NCBI RefSeq assembly: GCF_900044055.2
Contig: NZ_FCOX02000012.1
Location: forward strand, 105,599-169,598
Reading direction: 5' to 3'
From: Caballeronia calidae
Lineage (GTDB): Bacteria; Pseudomonadota; Gammaproteobacteria; Burkholderiales; Burkholderiaceae
Length of the DNA stretch: 64,000 bases
Shown: positions 32,965 to 42,267 of the stretch, in pieces
Layout of the letters: each line of letters starts with the position of its first letter
Position numbering within the stretch: the stretch's first letter is position 1
Notes under the pieces: model-generated
What the model was told of the DNA's origin: nothing
What the model saw: the letters and a program-made list of their open reading frames with translations, nothing else
Database searches by the model: none
Position numbers and translations under genes: made by a program

Positions 32965-34014
32965 ATGACCGCAGAAGCGCAAGAAGCCGTTTCGCGCCGG
33001 CGCAAGATTGGCCGCACGTCGCTCGATGTCACCGCGCTGTCGCTCGGCACCGCGCCGCTCGGCGGGCTGTATCACGAGCTGACGGAAGAGGAGGCGCGCG
33101 CGACCGTCGAGGCCGCGTGGCAGGCGGGCATCCGCTTCTTCGATACCGCGCCGCATTACGGGCACACGAAGGCGGAGCATCGTCTCGGCGATGCGCTGCG
33201 CCGATATCCGCGCGGCGACTTCGCGCTCTCGACGAAGGTCGGCCGACGCTTCGTTCCGCGCACGGCGCCCTACGACGGCAGTGAAGGCTGGGCCGCGCCG
33301 CTGCCGTTCCAGGCGATCTACGACTACAGCTACGACGGAATCCTGCGCTCGTTCGAAGACAGCCAGATGCGGCTCGGCATGACGGATATCGATATCGTGC
33401 TGATTCACGATATCGGCCGGCTCACGCACGGCGAAAAGAACGCGCATTACTGGAAGCAGCTGACCGACGAAGGCGGCTTTCGCGCGCTCGAAGAGTTGAA
33501 GCAATCGCGCGGCGTGAAAGCGGTAGGTCTCGGCGTGAACGAAGGCGCGGCCGTGATGGAAGCGATGGCCGAATTCGACATCGACTGCGCGCTGCTTGCG
33601 GGCCGCTACACGCTGCTCGAACAGAACACGCTCGACGATCTCCTGCCCGAATGCGAGAAGCGCGGCGTGAGCATTCTGCTCGGCGGCGCGTTCAACTCGG
33701 GCATTCTCGCGCGCGGTCTCGATGCGAACGCGCACGGCGATCTCAAGTTCAATTACGGCGATGCGCCGAAGGACATCGTCGAGCGCGTCGGCAAGCTGGA
33801 GCGCGTGTGCCGTGCGCATGGCGTCGCGCTCTCGACCGCGGCCATCCAGTTTCCTTATGCGCATAAAGTTGTGGCGACGGTGCTGATGGGCGCGCGCACG
33901 CCCGATGAAGTGCGCGAGAACGCGGCGTCGTTCGCGACGCCGGTTCCGTCCGCACTGTGGGATGCGTTGCGCGCCGAAGGACTGCTTCACGCGAATGCGC
34001 CGGTGCCGCGATGA
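32965..34014 (+). CDS. Aldo/keto reductase, probable L-fucose (D-threo-aldose) dehydrogenase
   Basis: A 349-residue AKR with the tetrad residues D60, Y65, K91 and the histidine of IVLIHD. Family and operon suggest oxidation of L-fucose or a D-threo-aldose to the lactone with NAD(P)+. I use the ATG at 32965; the TTG two codons upstream is less likely. A near-perfect parS-like palindrome lies inside the gene at 33853-33868. The stop overlaps the next start (ATGA). Confidence 0.88.
   Translation: MTAEAQEAVSRRRKIGRTSLDVTALSLGTAPLGGLYHELTEEEARATVEAAWQAGIRFFDTAPHYGHTKAEHRLGDALRRYPRGDFALSTKVGRRFVPRTAPYDGSEGWAAPLPFQAIYDYSYDGILRSFEDSQMRLGMTDIDIVLIHDIGRLTHGEKNAHYWKQLTDEGGFRALEELKQSRGVKAVGLGVNEGAAVMEAMAEFDIDCALLAGRYTLLEQNTLDDLLPECEKRGVSILLGGAFNSGILARGLDANAHGDLKFNYGDAPKDIVERVGKLERVCRAHGVALSTAAIQFPYAHKVVATVLMGARTPDEVRENAASFATPVPSALWDALRAEGLLHANAPVPR
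33853..33868. other. Degenerate parS-like palindrome inside the aldo/keto reductase gene
   Basis: CCTTATGCGCATAAAG differs from the consensus at one base in the left arm. It is the only site of this kind right of the parAB locus and lies about 10.3 kb away, within coding sequence (PYAHKVV). Confidence 0.4.
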
Positions 34015-34847
34015 ATATCGATGCACATCAACACTACTGGGACCCCGCGCGCGGCGACTATGGCTGGCTCACGCCCGACATGAAGTCGCTCTTTCGCGTA
34101 TTCGGTTCCGATGATCTCGCGCCGCTTCGCAAGTCCGTCGATGTTCAAAAAACGGTCGTCGTGCAGGCCGCGCCGACCGTCGACGAAACGCGCTATCTGC
34201 TCGATCTCGCGCGCGGCGACGATTCGATCGCGGGCGTCGTCGGCTGGGTTCCGCTCGATTCGCCCGATGCAGTGAAGATCATCGACGAACTCGCGCGCGA
34301 CCCGAAGCTGAAGGCCGTGCGCCCGATGCTTCAGGACCTGCCCGACGATACGTGGATCGAACACGCGCCGCGCAAGGAAGCGATCGAGCGCCTGATCGAT
34401 CTCGATCTCGCCTTCGACGCGCTGATCTTCGCGCGGCACGTGCCTTCGCTGATGAGGTTCGTGGAGCGCTATCCGACGCTCAGGATCGTCGTCGATCATG
34501 GCGCGAAGCCGCCGATCCGCGATGGTATCGACGCCGGCTGGCAACCCTGGGCCGATGGCATCGCGCAACTCGCGGCATTACCGCAAAGACTTCATTGCAA
34601 ACTTTCCGGCCTTGCAACGGAAGCAAATCCGAACTGGACCGAAGCAACGCTGAAACCCTACGTCGCACATCTTCTCGACCATTTCGGCCCCGAGCGTCTG
34701 ATGTGGGGCAGCGACTGGCCGGTGCTCAACCTCAACGGCAGTTACACTGCGTGGCACAGCACCGCCCGAAACCTCACGTCGCATCTCGAAAAAGCTGAGC
34801 AGGACGCGATTTTCGGCGCGAACGCCCGTGCGTTCTATCGCCTCTGA
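34011..34847 (+). CDS. Amidohydrolase-family lactonase (probable L-fucono-lactonase)
   Basis: A 278-residue amidohydrolase-2 (COG3618) TIM-barrel enzyme. The metal motif H6-x-H8 is in DAHQHYW, VDHGAKPP lies mid-protein, and the late aspartate is in GSDWPV. COG3618 members include L-fucono-1,5-lactonase and L-rhamnono-lactonase. The start overlaps the reductase stop. It would open the lactone produced by the reductase. Confidence 0.88.
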   Translation: MNIDAHQHYWDPARGDYGWLTPDMKSLFRVFGSDDLAPLRKSVDVQKTVVVQAAPTVDETRYLLDLARGDDSIAGVVGWVPLDSPDAVKIIDELARDPKLKAVRPMLQDLPDDTWIEHAPRKEAIERLIDLDLAFDALIFARHVPSLMRFVERYPTLRIVVDHGAKPPIRDGIDAGWQPWADGIAQLAALPQRLHCKLSGLATEANPNWTEATLKPYVAHLLDHFGPERLMWGSDWPVLNLNGSYTAWHSTARNLTSHLEKAEQDAIFGANARAFYRL

Positions 34848-34899
34848 ATCGGCTGATATACCCGGCATGTCTCAAAAACACTTCAGACTGGAGCAGTGG

Positions 34900-35643
34900 A
34901 TGGTACAAAGACTGGCAGGCAAGACGGCGCTGATCACGGCGGCGGGGCAAGGCATCGGGCTCGCGACGGCCGACATGTTCGCCGCGCAGGGCGCTCGCGT
35001 GATCGCCACCGACATTCGCACCGAATCGCTCGAAGGCAAGCCCTTCGAAGTGCGCAAGCTCGACGTGCGCGACCCGCAGGCGATCAACGCGCTCGCGGAC
35101 GAAATCGGCGCGATCGACGTGCTCTTCAACTGCGCAGGCTTCGTGCACGCCGGCTCGATTCTCGAAGCGAGCGAAGAGGACTGGGATTTCGCCTTCGACC
35201 TCAACGCGAAGGCGATGTATCGTACGATTCGCGCGTTTCTGCCGAAGATGCTCGAAAAGGGCTGCGGCTCGATCATCAACATGTCGTCGGCGGCGTCGAG
35301 CGTGAAGGGCGTGCCGAACCGCTTCGTGTACGGCGCGTCGAAGGCGGCCGTGATCGGCCTGACGAAATCCGTCGCCGCCGATTTCGTCACGCGCGGCATC
35401 CGCTGCAACGCAATCTGCCCGGGCACGGTGGAGTCGCCGTCGCTGAAGGACCGCATCGCGGAGCAGGCGAAAGCGCAGGGCGCGAGCGTCGATCAGATTC
35501 AGGCGGCGTTCGTCTCCCGTCAGCCGATGGGACGCGTCGGCCGCGCCGAAGAGATCGCGGCGCTCGCGCTCTATCTCGGCTCGGACGAATCGTCGTTCAC
35601 GACGGGCCAGATTCACATCATCGATGGCGGCTGGTCGAACTGA
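34900..35643 (+). CDS. Short-chain dehydrogenase, probable 2-keto-3-deoxy-L-fuconate dehydrogenase
   Basis: A 247-residue SDR with cofactor motif TAAGQGIG and catalytic Y144-x3-K148. The start at 34900 (MVQRLAGKTALIT) is preferred because GGAG lies 6 bases upstream; longer forms from 34828 or 34867 are possible. Length and sequence style fit the dehydrogenase making 2,4-diketo-3-deoxy-L-fuconate, and the next gene encodes the hydrolase that would cleave that product. Confidence 0.87.
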   Translation: MVQRLAGKTALITAAGQGIGLATADMFAAQGARVIATDIRTESLEGKPFEVRKLDVRDPQAINALADEIGAIDVLFNCAGFVHAGSILEASEEDWDFAFDLNAKAMYRTIRAFLPKMLEKGCGSIINMSSAASSVKGVPNRFVYGASKAAVIGLTKSVAADFVTRGIRCNAICPGTVESPSLKDRIAEQAKAQGASVDQIQAAFVSRQPMGRVGRAEEIAALALYLGSDESSFTTGQIHIIDGGWSN

Positions 35644-35685
35644 CCAAGCCCTCATTCTTTTTCGGAACCAGGAGGATCAAATCAG

Positions 35686-36534
35686 ATGAAGCTGCTTCGT
35701 TACGGCCCCAAGGGTCAGGAAAAACCGGGTCTGCTGGACGCCGAGGGCCAGATCCGCGACCTGTCGAAGGTCGTCGATGACATCGCCGGCGCGACGCTGA
35801 CCGAAGCGGGCCTGGCGAAACTGCGCGCGGTCGATGTCGCGGCGCTGCCGGTGGTCGACGGCAATCCGCGTATCGGGCCGTGCGTCGGCCGTATCGGCAA
35901 GTTCGTGTGCATCGGCCTGAACTACGCGGATCACGCCGCCGAGTCGAACCTGCCCGTGCCGACCGAGCCGGTCATTTTCAACAAGTGGACGAGCGCGATC
36001 TCCGGCCCGAACGACGACGTCGAAATCCCGCGCAACTCGGTGAAGACCGACTGGGAAGTCGAGCTGGGCGTGGTGATCGGCAAGGAAGCCAAATATATCG
36101 ATGAAGCCAACGCGCTCGATTACGTCGCGGGCTACTGCGTGATCAACGACGTCTCCGAGCGCGAGTGGCAGCTCGAGCACGGCACGCAATGGGACAAGGG
36201 CAAGGGCTTCGACACGTTCGGCCCGATCGGTCCGTGGATGGTGACGAAGGACGAAGTCGCCGATCCGCAGAAGCTCGATCTGTGGCTCGAAGTCGACGGC
36301 AAGCGCTATCAGAACGGCAACACGAAGACGATGGTCTTCACGGTCGCGCAACTGGTCGCATATCTGTCGAAGGTGATGAGCCTGCAGCCGGGCGACGTCA
36401 TCTCGACGGGCACGCCGCCGGGCGTCGGCATGGGCGTGAAGCCCGAAGCCGTGTATCTGAAGGCCGGCCAGACGATGAAGCTCGGCATTCAGGGCCTCGG
36501 CGAGCAGACGCAGAAGACCGTCGCGGCGAAGTAA
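35686..36534 (+). CDS. FAH-family hydrolase, probable 2,4-diketo-3-deoxy-L-fuconate hydrolase
   Basis: A 282-residue fumarylacetoacetate hydrolase-family protein. It has NYADHAAES, the acidic metal segment TDWEVELGVVIGKEA and the late STGTPPGVGMG motif. It would cleave the diketo acid to pyruvate and L-lactate, ending the non-phosphorylative route. AGGAGG lies just upstream of the ATG. A terminator follows. Confidence 0.9.
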   Translation: MKLLRYGPKGQEKPGLLDAEGQIRDLSKVVDDIAGATLTEAGLAKLRAVDVAALPVVDGNPRIGPCVGRIGKFVCIGLNYADHAAESNLPVPTEPVIFNKWTSAISGPNDDVEIPRNSVKTDWEVELGVVIGKEAKYIDEANALDYVAGYCVINDVSEREWQLEHGTQWDKGKGFDTFGPIGPWMVTKDEVADPQKLDLWLEVDGKRYQNGNTKTMVFTVAQLVAYLSKVMSLQPGDVISTGTPPGVGMGVKPEAVYLKAGQTMKLGIQGLGEQTQKTVAAK

Positions 36535-36554
36535 CGAAAGCCGTCGCACAAACG

Positions 36555-36583
36555 AAAAACCTCGCTGAAAAGCGAGGTTTTTT
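36555..36583 (+). terminator. Rho-independent terminator of the sugar operon
   Basis: AAAAACCTCGCT-GAAA-AGCGAGGTTTTT: a 12-bp stem with a GAAA tetraloop and a T run, 21 bases after the last gene. Confidence 0.9.
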
Positions 36584-36608
36584 GCTTCAAAGGACGGTGA
36601 TGGATGGC

Positions 36609-37049
36609 TTATGCGTGGAAGACCGGCTCGCTTGCGACGCCTTCGCTGATGCGCGTGATCGTGCCCTGCGCGACCGCGACGAGCCGCTCGGCGCCGCCAT
36701 CGGTGACGAACACGTCGCACTGACAAGTCGCCTGCGTCATGCCGGCATGCACGACGCGCGCCCGCGCCATCAGCGTGCCGGATACGGCCGGGCGCAGATA
36801 GTTGATCTTGTATTCGCCCGTGACGACCTTCGGCCCGAGACGCAGCGCGCCGGCGAAGGTCAGCGCGTTGTCCACGAGATAGCTCACCACCCCGCCGTGC
36901 ACGAACCCGTGTTGTTGCCTGAGCTCGTCCCTGATCGTCAGACACAGCGTGAGACTCGCTGAATCGACCTGCATCAGTTTGGTTCCGAGCAAGGCGCTGA
37001 ACGGTTGCGCATTCAGCGCACCGCGCGCGATATCGACTATTTCGGTCAT
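36609..37049 (-). CDS. PaaI-family (hotdog-fold) thioesterase
   Basis: A 146-residue 4HBT-fold protein. The signature HGFVHGGVVSYLVDNALTFAG contains the catalytic-region histidine/glycine pattern and Asp. It probably hydrolyses an acyl- or aryl-CoA thioester; the substrate is unknown. The ATG at 37049 is chosen because the longer frame to 37220 adds a low-complexity arginine-rich extension. AGGAG lies upstream. It is convergent with the sugar operon and divergent from the chemoreceptor. Confidence 0.85.
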   Translation of the reverse strand: MTEIVDIARGALNAQPFSALLGTKLMQVDSASLTLCLTIRDELRQQHGFVHGGVVSYLVDNALTFAGALRLGPKVVTGEYKINYLRPAVSGTLMARARVVHAGMTQATCQCDVFVTDGGAERLVAVAQGTITRISEGVASEPVFHA

Positions 37050-37320
37050 GCGGACACTCCTTGGGTGGGTTCGGTGCCGTCCTGCAAAGACAATAGGAAG
37101 CGTTCGCGCGCACTGCAAGGAAGGGATGCAAAAATTGTGCAACGGTGCGTTTCCGGCGGCATGCGCGCCGCTTCGGCGACGTTCTCCGAAGCGGCGCATT
37201 CCCTGCATTCGCGTAGACAAACCGTTGCGGCAAACGATTCAAGCTTTCGGGCGTGACTGCCGTAAACCCGCACTGTCCCCGCATCGGCGGGCCTTAATTC
37301 GGAAAGTGTGGGTGCAAGTG

Positions 37321-38862
37321 ATGTTCGGAAAGATCAAGGTTTCATCCGGTTTGCTCGCGGTTCTGGTGGTGTTCTGTCTCTTTCAACTGGTGACCGAAGG
37401 GCTCGGTTTCTGGTCCCTGTCGCGCACGCATGACGATGTCGGCAGCCTGTCCGACATCGCGCTGAAGCAGGTCAACGCGGTCAACAAGACCACGCAGCAT
37501 CTGATGGATGCGCGCATCAACCTCTCCCGCGCCGGCACGCGCATGGTGCGCGGCGGCACCGAGCCGACGGAGATCGTGCAGCACGCCCGCGAGCAGATCG
37601 CGGCGGCGGACAAATCGTTCGCGGCGTTCCTGGGCGCGCCGAAAACCGGCGACGAGAACGCGGCGCGCATGACCGCGTTGCAGGCGAAATACGCGGAGTA
37701 TTCGAAGGCTTTGAGCGAGCTCGTCCAGTATCTCGACGCCGGCAATCTCCAGGCGTTTCTCGATCAGCCGACGCAAGGTTTCCAGGACCGCTATCTCGCG
37801 GAGCAGCAGAACTTCGTGAATTTCGGCGATGAGGCGGGCCGCGGCTATCTCGCGTCGATCGATACGCGCTACGCGTGGTTCCGGGCGGTGGGCATCGCGA
37901 TTCTGGTGGCGCTGATCGCGGGCATCGTGCTCGTGCACATGGCACTGCGCCGTGGCGTGATCGAGCCGCTGGAAGAAGCGGGACGCCATTTCGAGCGCAT
38001 CGCGAACGGGCGTCTCGACGAGCGCATCGAGGATCGCGGCACGAACGAGATCGGCCGGCTCTACGCGGGCCTCGCGGCGATGCAGGCGAGCGTCGCGAGC
38101 ACGGTGAAGACGGTGCGCGAGACCTCCGATTCGATCAACTTCGGCGCCGATGAAATCGCGAGCGGCAACGCCGATCTCTCCGCGCGCACGGAAAATCAGG
38201 CGGCTTCGCTGGAGGAAACCGCGTCGAGCATGGAAGAGCTGACCGCGACCGTGCGCCAGAACGCCGAGCACGCGCGCGAGGCGAACACGCTGGCAGGCGA
38301 GGCGCTCGACGCGACGTCACGCGGCGCGAGCGTCGTCGACGATGTCGTCGAGAAAATGCGCGGCATCGCGTCGAGCTCGGACAAAATCGCGGAAATCATT
38401 TCCGTCATCGACGGCATCGCGTTCCAGACCAACATCCTCGCGCTCAACGCGGCCGTCGAGGCGGCGCGCGCGGGCGAGCAGGGCCGCGGCTTCGCGGTCG
38501 TGGCGGGCGAAGTGCGCGGCCTCGCGCAGCGCTCGGCGCAATCGGCGAAGGAAATCAAGGAGCTGATCGGCGAATCGGTCGCGCAGGTGGGCGACGGTTC
38601 CGTGCTCGTCGAGCGCGCGGGAGCGGCGATGCGCGAAGTGTCGGCGTCGATTTCACGCGTCACGCAGATGATGGCGGAGATCAGCGCGTCGTCGCTCGAG
38701 CAGAGCGTGGGCATCGAGCAGGTCAATCAGGCCGTCACGCAGATGGACGAGATGACGCAGCAGAACGCGGCGCTCGTCGAGCAGGCGGCGGCGGCCGCGT
38801 CGTCGCTGCACGAGCAGACGCGGCAACTGAAGGCGGCCGTTTCCGTGTTTCAGCTCGCCTGA
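37321..38862 (+). CDS. Methyl-accepting chemotaxis protein (Tar/Tsr type)
   Basis: A 513-residue chemoreceptor. There is an N-terminal membrane segment (about 10-30), a periplasmic four-helix Tar-like ligand domain, a second membrane segment (about 190-212), HAMP, and the signalling hairpin IAFQTNILALNAAVEAARAGEQGRGFAVVAGEVR. No C-terminal CheR-binding pentapeptide is seen. The start at 37321 is the only ATG consistent with a normal N-terminus. The ligand is unknown. Confidence 0.93.
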   Translation: MFGKIKVSSGLLAVLVVFCLFQLVTEGLGFWSLSRTHDDVGSLSDIALKQVNAVNKTTQHLMDARINLSRAGTRMVRGGTEPTEIVQHAREQIAAADKSFAAFLGAPKTGDENAARMTALQAKYAEYSKALSELVQYLDAGNLQAFLDQPTQGFQDRYLAEQQNFVNFGDEAGRGYLASIDTRYAWFRAVGIAILVALIAGIVLVHMALRRGVIEPLEEAGRHFERIANGRLDERIEDRGTNEIGRLYAGLAAMQASVASTVKTVRETSDSINFGADEIASGNADLSARTENQAASLEETASSMEELTATVRQNAEHAREANTLAGEALDATSRGASVVDDVVEKMRGIASSSDKIAEIISVIDGIAFQTNILALNAAVEAARAGEQGRGFAVVAGEVRGLAQRSAQSAKEIKELIGESVAQVGDGSVLVERAGAAMREVSASISRVTQMMAEISASSLEQSVGIEQVNQAVTQMDEMTQQNAALVEQAAAAASSLHEQTRQLKAAVSVFQLA

Positions 38863-38868
38863 GCTCGC

Positions 38869-39999
38869 TCAGACCGGCAAGGCCGCGTACGACGTCGCGA
38901 GGTGATACGGCGTCGTCGACGGCATCTCGGCGCGGGTGATTTCGCCCTCCGCCGAGCGGCATTCGACCCAGCCGGTTTCATGCAGGAAGCGCGCGCGAAA
39001 ACGCGCGATCTGCTCACCGACGGCATCGCCGCGCGTGGCCAGCGCCCGCAGATACTCGGTCTGTGCCCAGATGCGCTGCGTGCCGTCGATCACGCGGCCG
39101 GTTTCGTCGAGCGCGGCGTACACACCGCCCGTTTCCTGATCGACGCCGTGCTGCTGCGCGAAATCGAAGGCGCGCACGAGCCTGTCATTGAGGCCCGCCG
39201 CTTCGAACGCCGCGTGCCCGCTGCCCAGCGCCAGAAAATACCATTCGAACTGATGGCCCGGCTCCAGCCGGTTGCCCGCCGCGCCCATCGGCAATTCGGC
39301 GATCGCGCCGCTCGGCTGGTGCACGAACGCATCCGCGACGGACTGCGCAAGCTGCGCGAGGCGCTTGTCGTAAGCCGGGTCGCCGGTTGCTTCCCGCGCG
39401 GCGAGCCATGCTTCGGCCAGATGCATCAGCGGATTCTGCAGCGGGGTTTCGAGCGTCGCGCCGAAATCCTCGGCCAGCACCGCGTTCAGCAGATCGCCGC
39501 CGGTCGAAAAGCGCGCCTCGATGAGCCGCGAAGTCTCGTCGAGCAGCGCGAAAGCCTCCGCCGAGCCGCTTTTCTTCGCGTAGTGCGCGGATGCAAAAAC
39601 CACGAACGCGTGCGTGTACAAATCCTTCTGACGCTCGAGCGGCGCGCCGCTTGCGTCGACGCTATAGAACCATCCGCCGTTGCGTTTGTCCTGAAAATAG
39701 TGACGCAGCGATTCGAAGAGCGTCGCGGCGTGCGCGAGGTCGCCGGCTTCGGAGAACACGAACAGTTGCCGCGCGCAGGCCATCGCGCGATAGCGCTTGG
39801 GCGGCAGCGGCGCCTGATCGCCCGGTGCGACGGCCTCGTAGGCGAGACCGAGCGACGTGTTGAAGCCCGGCCCGCGCCATATGGGCAGCACGATGTTCGT
39901 GTAATGCTCGCGCAATGGCGCGGCGGAATCCGGGCTCGTCGATTGCACCGACTGCATCGATTGCATCGGCGACGAAGCGTTTGATCGTTGATCCTGCAT
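38869..39999 (-). CDS. AGE family epimerase/isomerase
   Basis: A 376-residue (alpha/alpha)6-barrel protein of the N-acylglucosamine 2-epimerase/mannose isomerase family. Typical segments are NGGWFYSVDASG, KDLYTHAFVVFASAHYAKK, NPLMHLAEAWLA and PGHQFEWYFLAL (with the catalytic-type His). It interconverts or epimerises a sugar. The N-terminal 30 residues are low-complexity (QSMQSVQS), so the true start could be internal. It stands alone, tail-to-tail with the chemoreceptor. Confidence 0.82.
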   Translation of the reverse strand: MQDQRSNASSPMQSMQSVQSTSPDSAAPLREHYTNIVLPIWRGPGFNTSLGLAYEAVAPGDQAPLPPKRYRAMACARQLFVFSEAGDLAHAATLFESLRHYFQDKRNGGWFYSVDASGAPLERQKDLYTHAFVVFASAHYAKKSGSAEAFALLDETSRLIEARFSTGGDLLNAVLAEDFGATLETPLQNPLMHLAEAWLAAREATGDPAYDKRLAQLAQSVADAFVHQPSGAIAELPMGAAGNRLEPGHQFEWYFLALGSGHAAFEAAGLNDRLVRAFDFAQQHGVDQETGGVYAALDETGRVIDGTQRIWAQTEYLRALATRGDAVGEQIARFRARFLHETGWVECRSAEGEITRAEMPSTTPYHLATSYAALPV

Positions 40000-40123
40000 A
40001 CGAAGACTCTTATTGGTCCGAGAAACGCGCAGCCGTGCGAGGACTACGCAACAGGAAAGAATAGCAAAACCAGCACGGCGTGCACCGCGTCTTTGAGCTT
40101 CTCATCGCGGGGAGGGTAAAAAT

Positions 40124-40807
40124 ATGTTGGGAAACCTGGAACTCGTGTCGCGGCTCGTCATGGCCGCGGCGCTCGGCAGCGTGATCGGCTTCGAACGCGA
40201 GCGGCTTTCGTGGGCGGCGGGACTGCGCACGCATATGCTGGTGTGCGTCGGCTCGGCGCTGATCATGATCGTGTCGGCGTACGGATTCGCGGACGTGCTG
40301 AGGAACGATCACGTCGTGCTCGACCCATCGCGGATCGCGGCGCAGGTCGTGTCGGGCATCGGCTTTCTCGGCGCGGGCTCGATTCTGCTGCGCGGCGAAA
40401 TCGTCCGCGGGCTGACGACGGCCGCGAGCCTCTGGTCGGTCGCGGCGATCGGGCTCGCGGTCGGCGGCGGTCTCTACACGGCGTCGATTGCGGCGACGGC
40501 AATCATCCTCATCATCCTCGCGGGCATCAAGCCGCTGGAGCGCCGCTTCATCAGCGTGAAGCAGCGCCGGCAACTGACGATGCTCGTCGAGCGCGGCTCG
40601 CTCAGCTTTCACGCGCTGCACGAGGTGCTCGGGCCGGGCAGCGTGCGCGTGAAGCAGTTCGTCGTTCAGCAGAGCGACGATTCGCCCGATCTGGACGAGG
40701 TGCGGGTGGAACTGTCGCGGGCATCGTCGCTGGAATATCAGGCGATCTGCGAACGGTTGCGGCAACTGGACGTCGTGCGTGAGTTCCGTGAGGACGACGC
40801 GATTTGA
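40124..40807 (+). CDS. MgtC/SapB family membrane protein
   Basis: A 227-residue protein with about four N-terminal helices (GSVIGFERERLSWAAGLRTHMLVCVGSAL, GIGFLGAGSILL, LTTAASLWSVAAIGLAVGGG). A cytosolic ACT-like C-terminal domain follows. The family is linked to magnesium-limited growth and intramacrophage survival in other bacteria; the molecular activity is debated. GGAGGG precedes the ATG. The gene is monocistronic. Confidence 0.9.
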   Translation: MLGNLELVSRLVMAAALGSVIGFERERLSWAAGLRTHMLVCVGSALIMIVSAYGFADVLRNDHVVLDPSRIAAQVVSGIGFLGAGSILLRGEIVRGLTTAASLWSVAAIGLAVGGGLYTASIAATAIILIILAGIKPLERRFISVKQRRQLTMLVERGSLSFHALHEVLGPGSVRVKQFVVQQSDDSPDLDEVRVELSRASSLEYQAICERLRQLDVVREFREDDAI

Positions 40808-40928
40808 ATTTGCCTCGCCGATGCGGGTTCGACGCCCTCGCCATGCGACAATGCGGCCTCTCGAAATATTTGCCAAAGCCCCGGTGTGACGTGCGCTCCG
40901 GCCGCGGAGGCCGCCGCTTTTCGAACCT

Positions 40929-42014
40929 ATGCCCGATTCCGCAGTAAAGAGAGATTCCGACACGCCCCGAGGCGATCCCGCCGCAAGACCCCGCCGCCGA
41001 CGAGCGGAAGCCGTGCGCGACGTTCCCGCGACCCAGGCCCGCGCCGACGCCGAAAAGAAGCTCGCCCGCGCCGCCCGCTCGGCGCAGCGTCTCGCGCAAC
41101 TGAGCGAAGGCGCGCGCGGCGGCGAGACGCTCGACCTGTTCGCCGAGGACGCCGAGCGCGCGCGCCTTCAGGCGATGAGCACCGATATCCGCCAGGGCAC
41201 GTTCGAAGGCTTCGAGTTGCCGGAGGTGTTTCTCGCGGCGGTGCAATCGAATTGCGGGACAGCATCGACGGGCGCGAATGCAACCGAATCCGCCGCCTCG
41301 AAGCGCGCCGCGCGCGGGAGCGTGGTCTCGGTTGTGCCGGTGCAGGGCCTGTTCCAGGACGATCCGCCTCACGTCGACGCGCCGCAGGCGGACGCGGGGA
41401 AGGCAGCAGGCAAGTACGGCGCGATCGCCGCGGTCGCGGTTCGATCGGCAAGCATCAGCACGTCCGTCGCGCCGGATGACGCGACGCTGTCGCCGGCGGC
41501 GCTTACCTCTGCGCTGATCGCCGGCGATCGCGATGATCGCACGGAACGCAGCGAAGCCGGGCCGCTCGCGAAGGCGAACGCGCCCGAACTCGACCGCGCG
41601 CGCGCCACGGCGTTCGCGGACACCATCGATGCGCTCTACGCCGTGATGGCCGAGCAGCGCACGTCGGCCACGGCCCACGCGCGCCGCATGAAGACGATGC
41701 TGACGGTCATCGTCTGCGCGATGCTCGTCACGGTGGCGACCGGCATCGCACAAACGGCGGTGCTGCTGCGCATGAGCCACGACAGCAAGCTGCAGCAGGA
41801 TCGCACCGAGCAGTTGATGCTCAACCAGCAGGCGACGCTCGCCTCGCTCTTCGACACCGATTCCGCGACGGTGAGCGTGCGCCCCGCGCCCGGCACGCCG
41901 CGCGATTTCGACGATGCCTCGCCGATACAACCCGTGAGCGCAGTCAGCCCCGGTTCCGCGCCGAGACAGCACGTGCGTCACGCGCACCATCGCGCCAGGT
42001 CCTCCACGCACTGA
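40929..42014 (+). CDS. Hypothetical single-pass membrane protein
   Basis: A 361-residue protein with a basic, disordered N-terminus and a helical Ala/Arg segment (ARADAEKKLARAARSAQRLAQL). A low-complexity middle follows, then one strong transmembrane helix near residues 254-280 (MLTVIVCAMLVTVATGIAQTAVLL) and a His-rich C-terminal tail. No family recognised. Codon usage looks native. It stands alone. Confidence 0.65.
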   Translation: MPDSAVKRDSDTPRGDPAARPRRRRAEAVRDVPATQARADAEKKLARAARSAQRLAQLSEGARGGETLDLFAEDAERARLQAMSTDIRQGTFEGFELPEVFLAAVQSNCGTASTGANATESAASKRAARGSVVSVVPVQGLFQDDPPHVDAPQADAGKAAGKYGAIAAVAVRSASISTSVAPDDATLSPAALTSALIAGDRDDRTERSEAGPLAKANAPELDRARATAFADTIDALYAVMAEQRTSATAHARRMKTMLTVIVCAMLVTVATGIAQTAVLLRMSHDSKLQQDRTEQLMLNQQATLASLFDTDSATVSVRPAPGTPRDFDDASPIQPVSAVSPGSAPRQHVRHAHHRARSSTH

Positions 42015-42208
42015 TCCGCGCTGTTACTTTGCTACGACGCTCCGCCATGTGGCGGCGTGTCGCGCTTTCGCGCGTTCTCGCGCCGCAGGCCCGTCGCACG
42101 GCCTTCTTCGACCCGTCACCATTTTCCGGGAGCAACGCAGATCGGTAAAATGTAGAAAAACTACCAAATTTCTTCGCGAGAAATGTTGCATTGCACTAGA
42201 AATCGCTC

Positions 42209-42245
42209 AGGGCTAACCCTATAATTCGTTCTAAGGGAAAACCCT
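42209..42245 (+). promoter_or_regulatory. -10 element flanked by two AGGG-N4-CCCT repeats
   Basis: AGGG-CTAA-CCCT (42209-42220) and AGGG-AAAA-CCCT (42234-42245) lie 25 bp apart, on either side of a perfect TATAAT (42220-42225). They are 22-59 bases upstream of the 50-residue ORF. This looks like a repressor- or activator-bound promoter of unknown regulator. Confidence 0.5.
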
Positions 42246-42267
42246 CTATCACTTACCGGAGTCAGTC

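Noticed and set aside
31254..33050. A 598-codon minus-strand frame opposite the UxaA genes
   Set aside because: Composition is typical of the antisense of GC-rich coding DNA; the plus-strand genes have family motifs and coupled starts.
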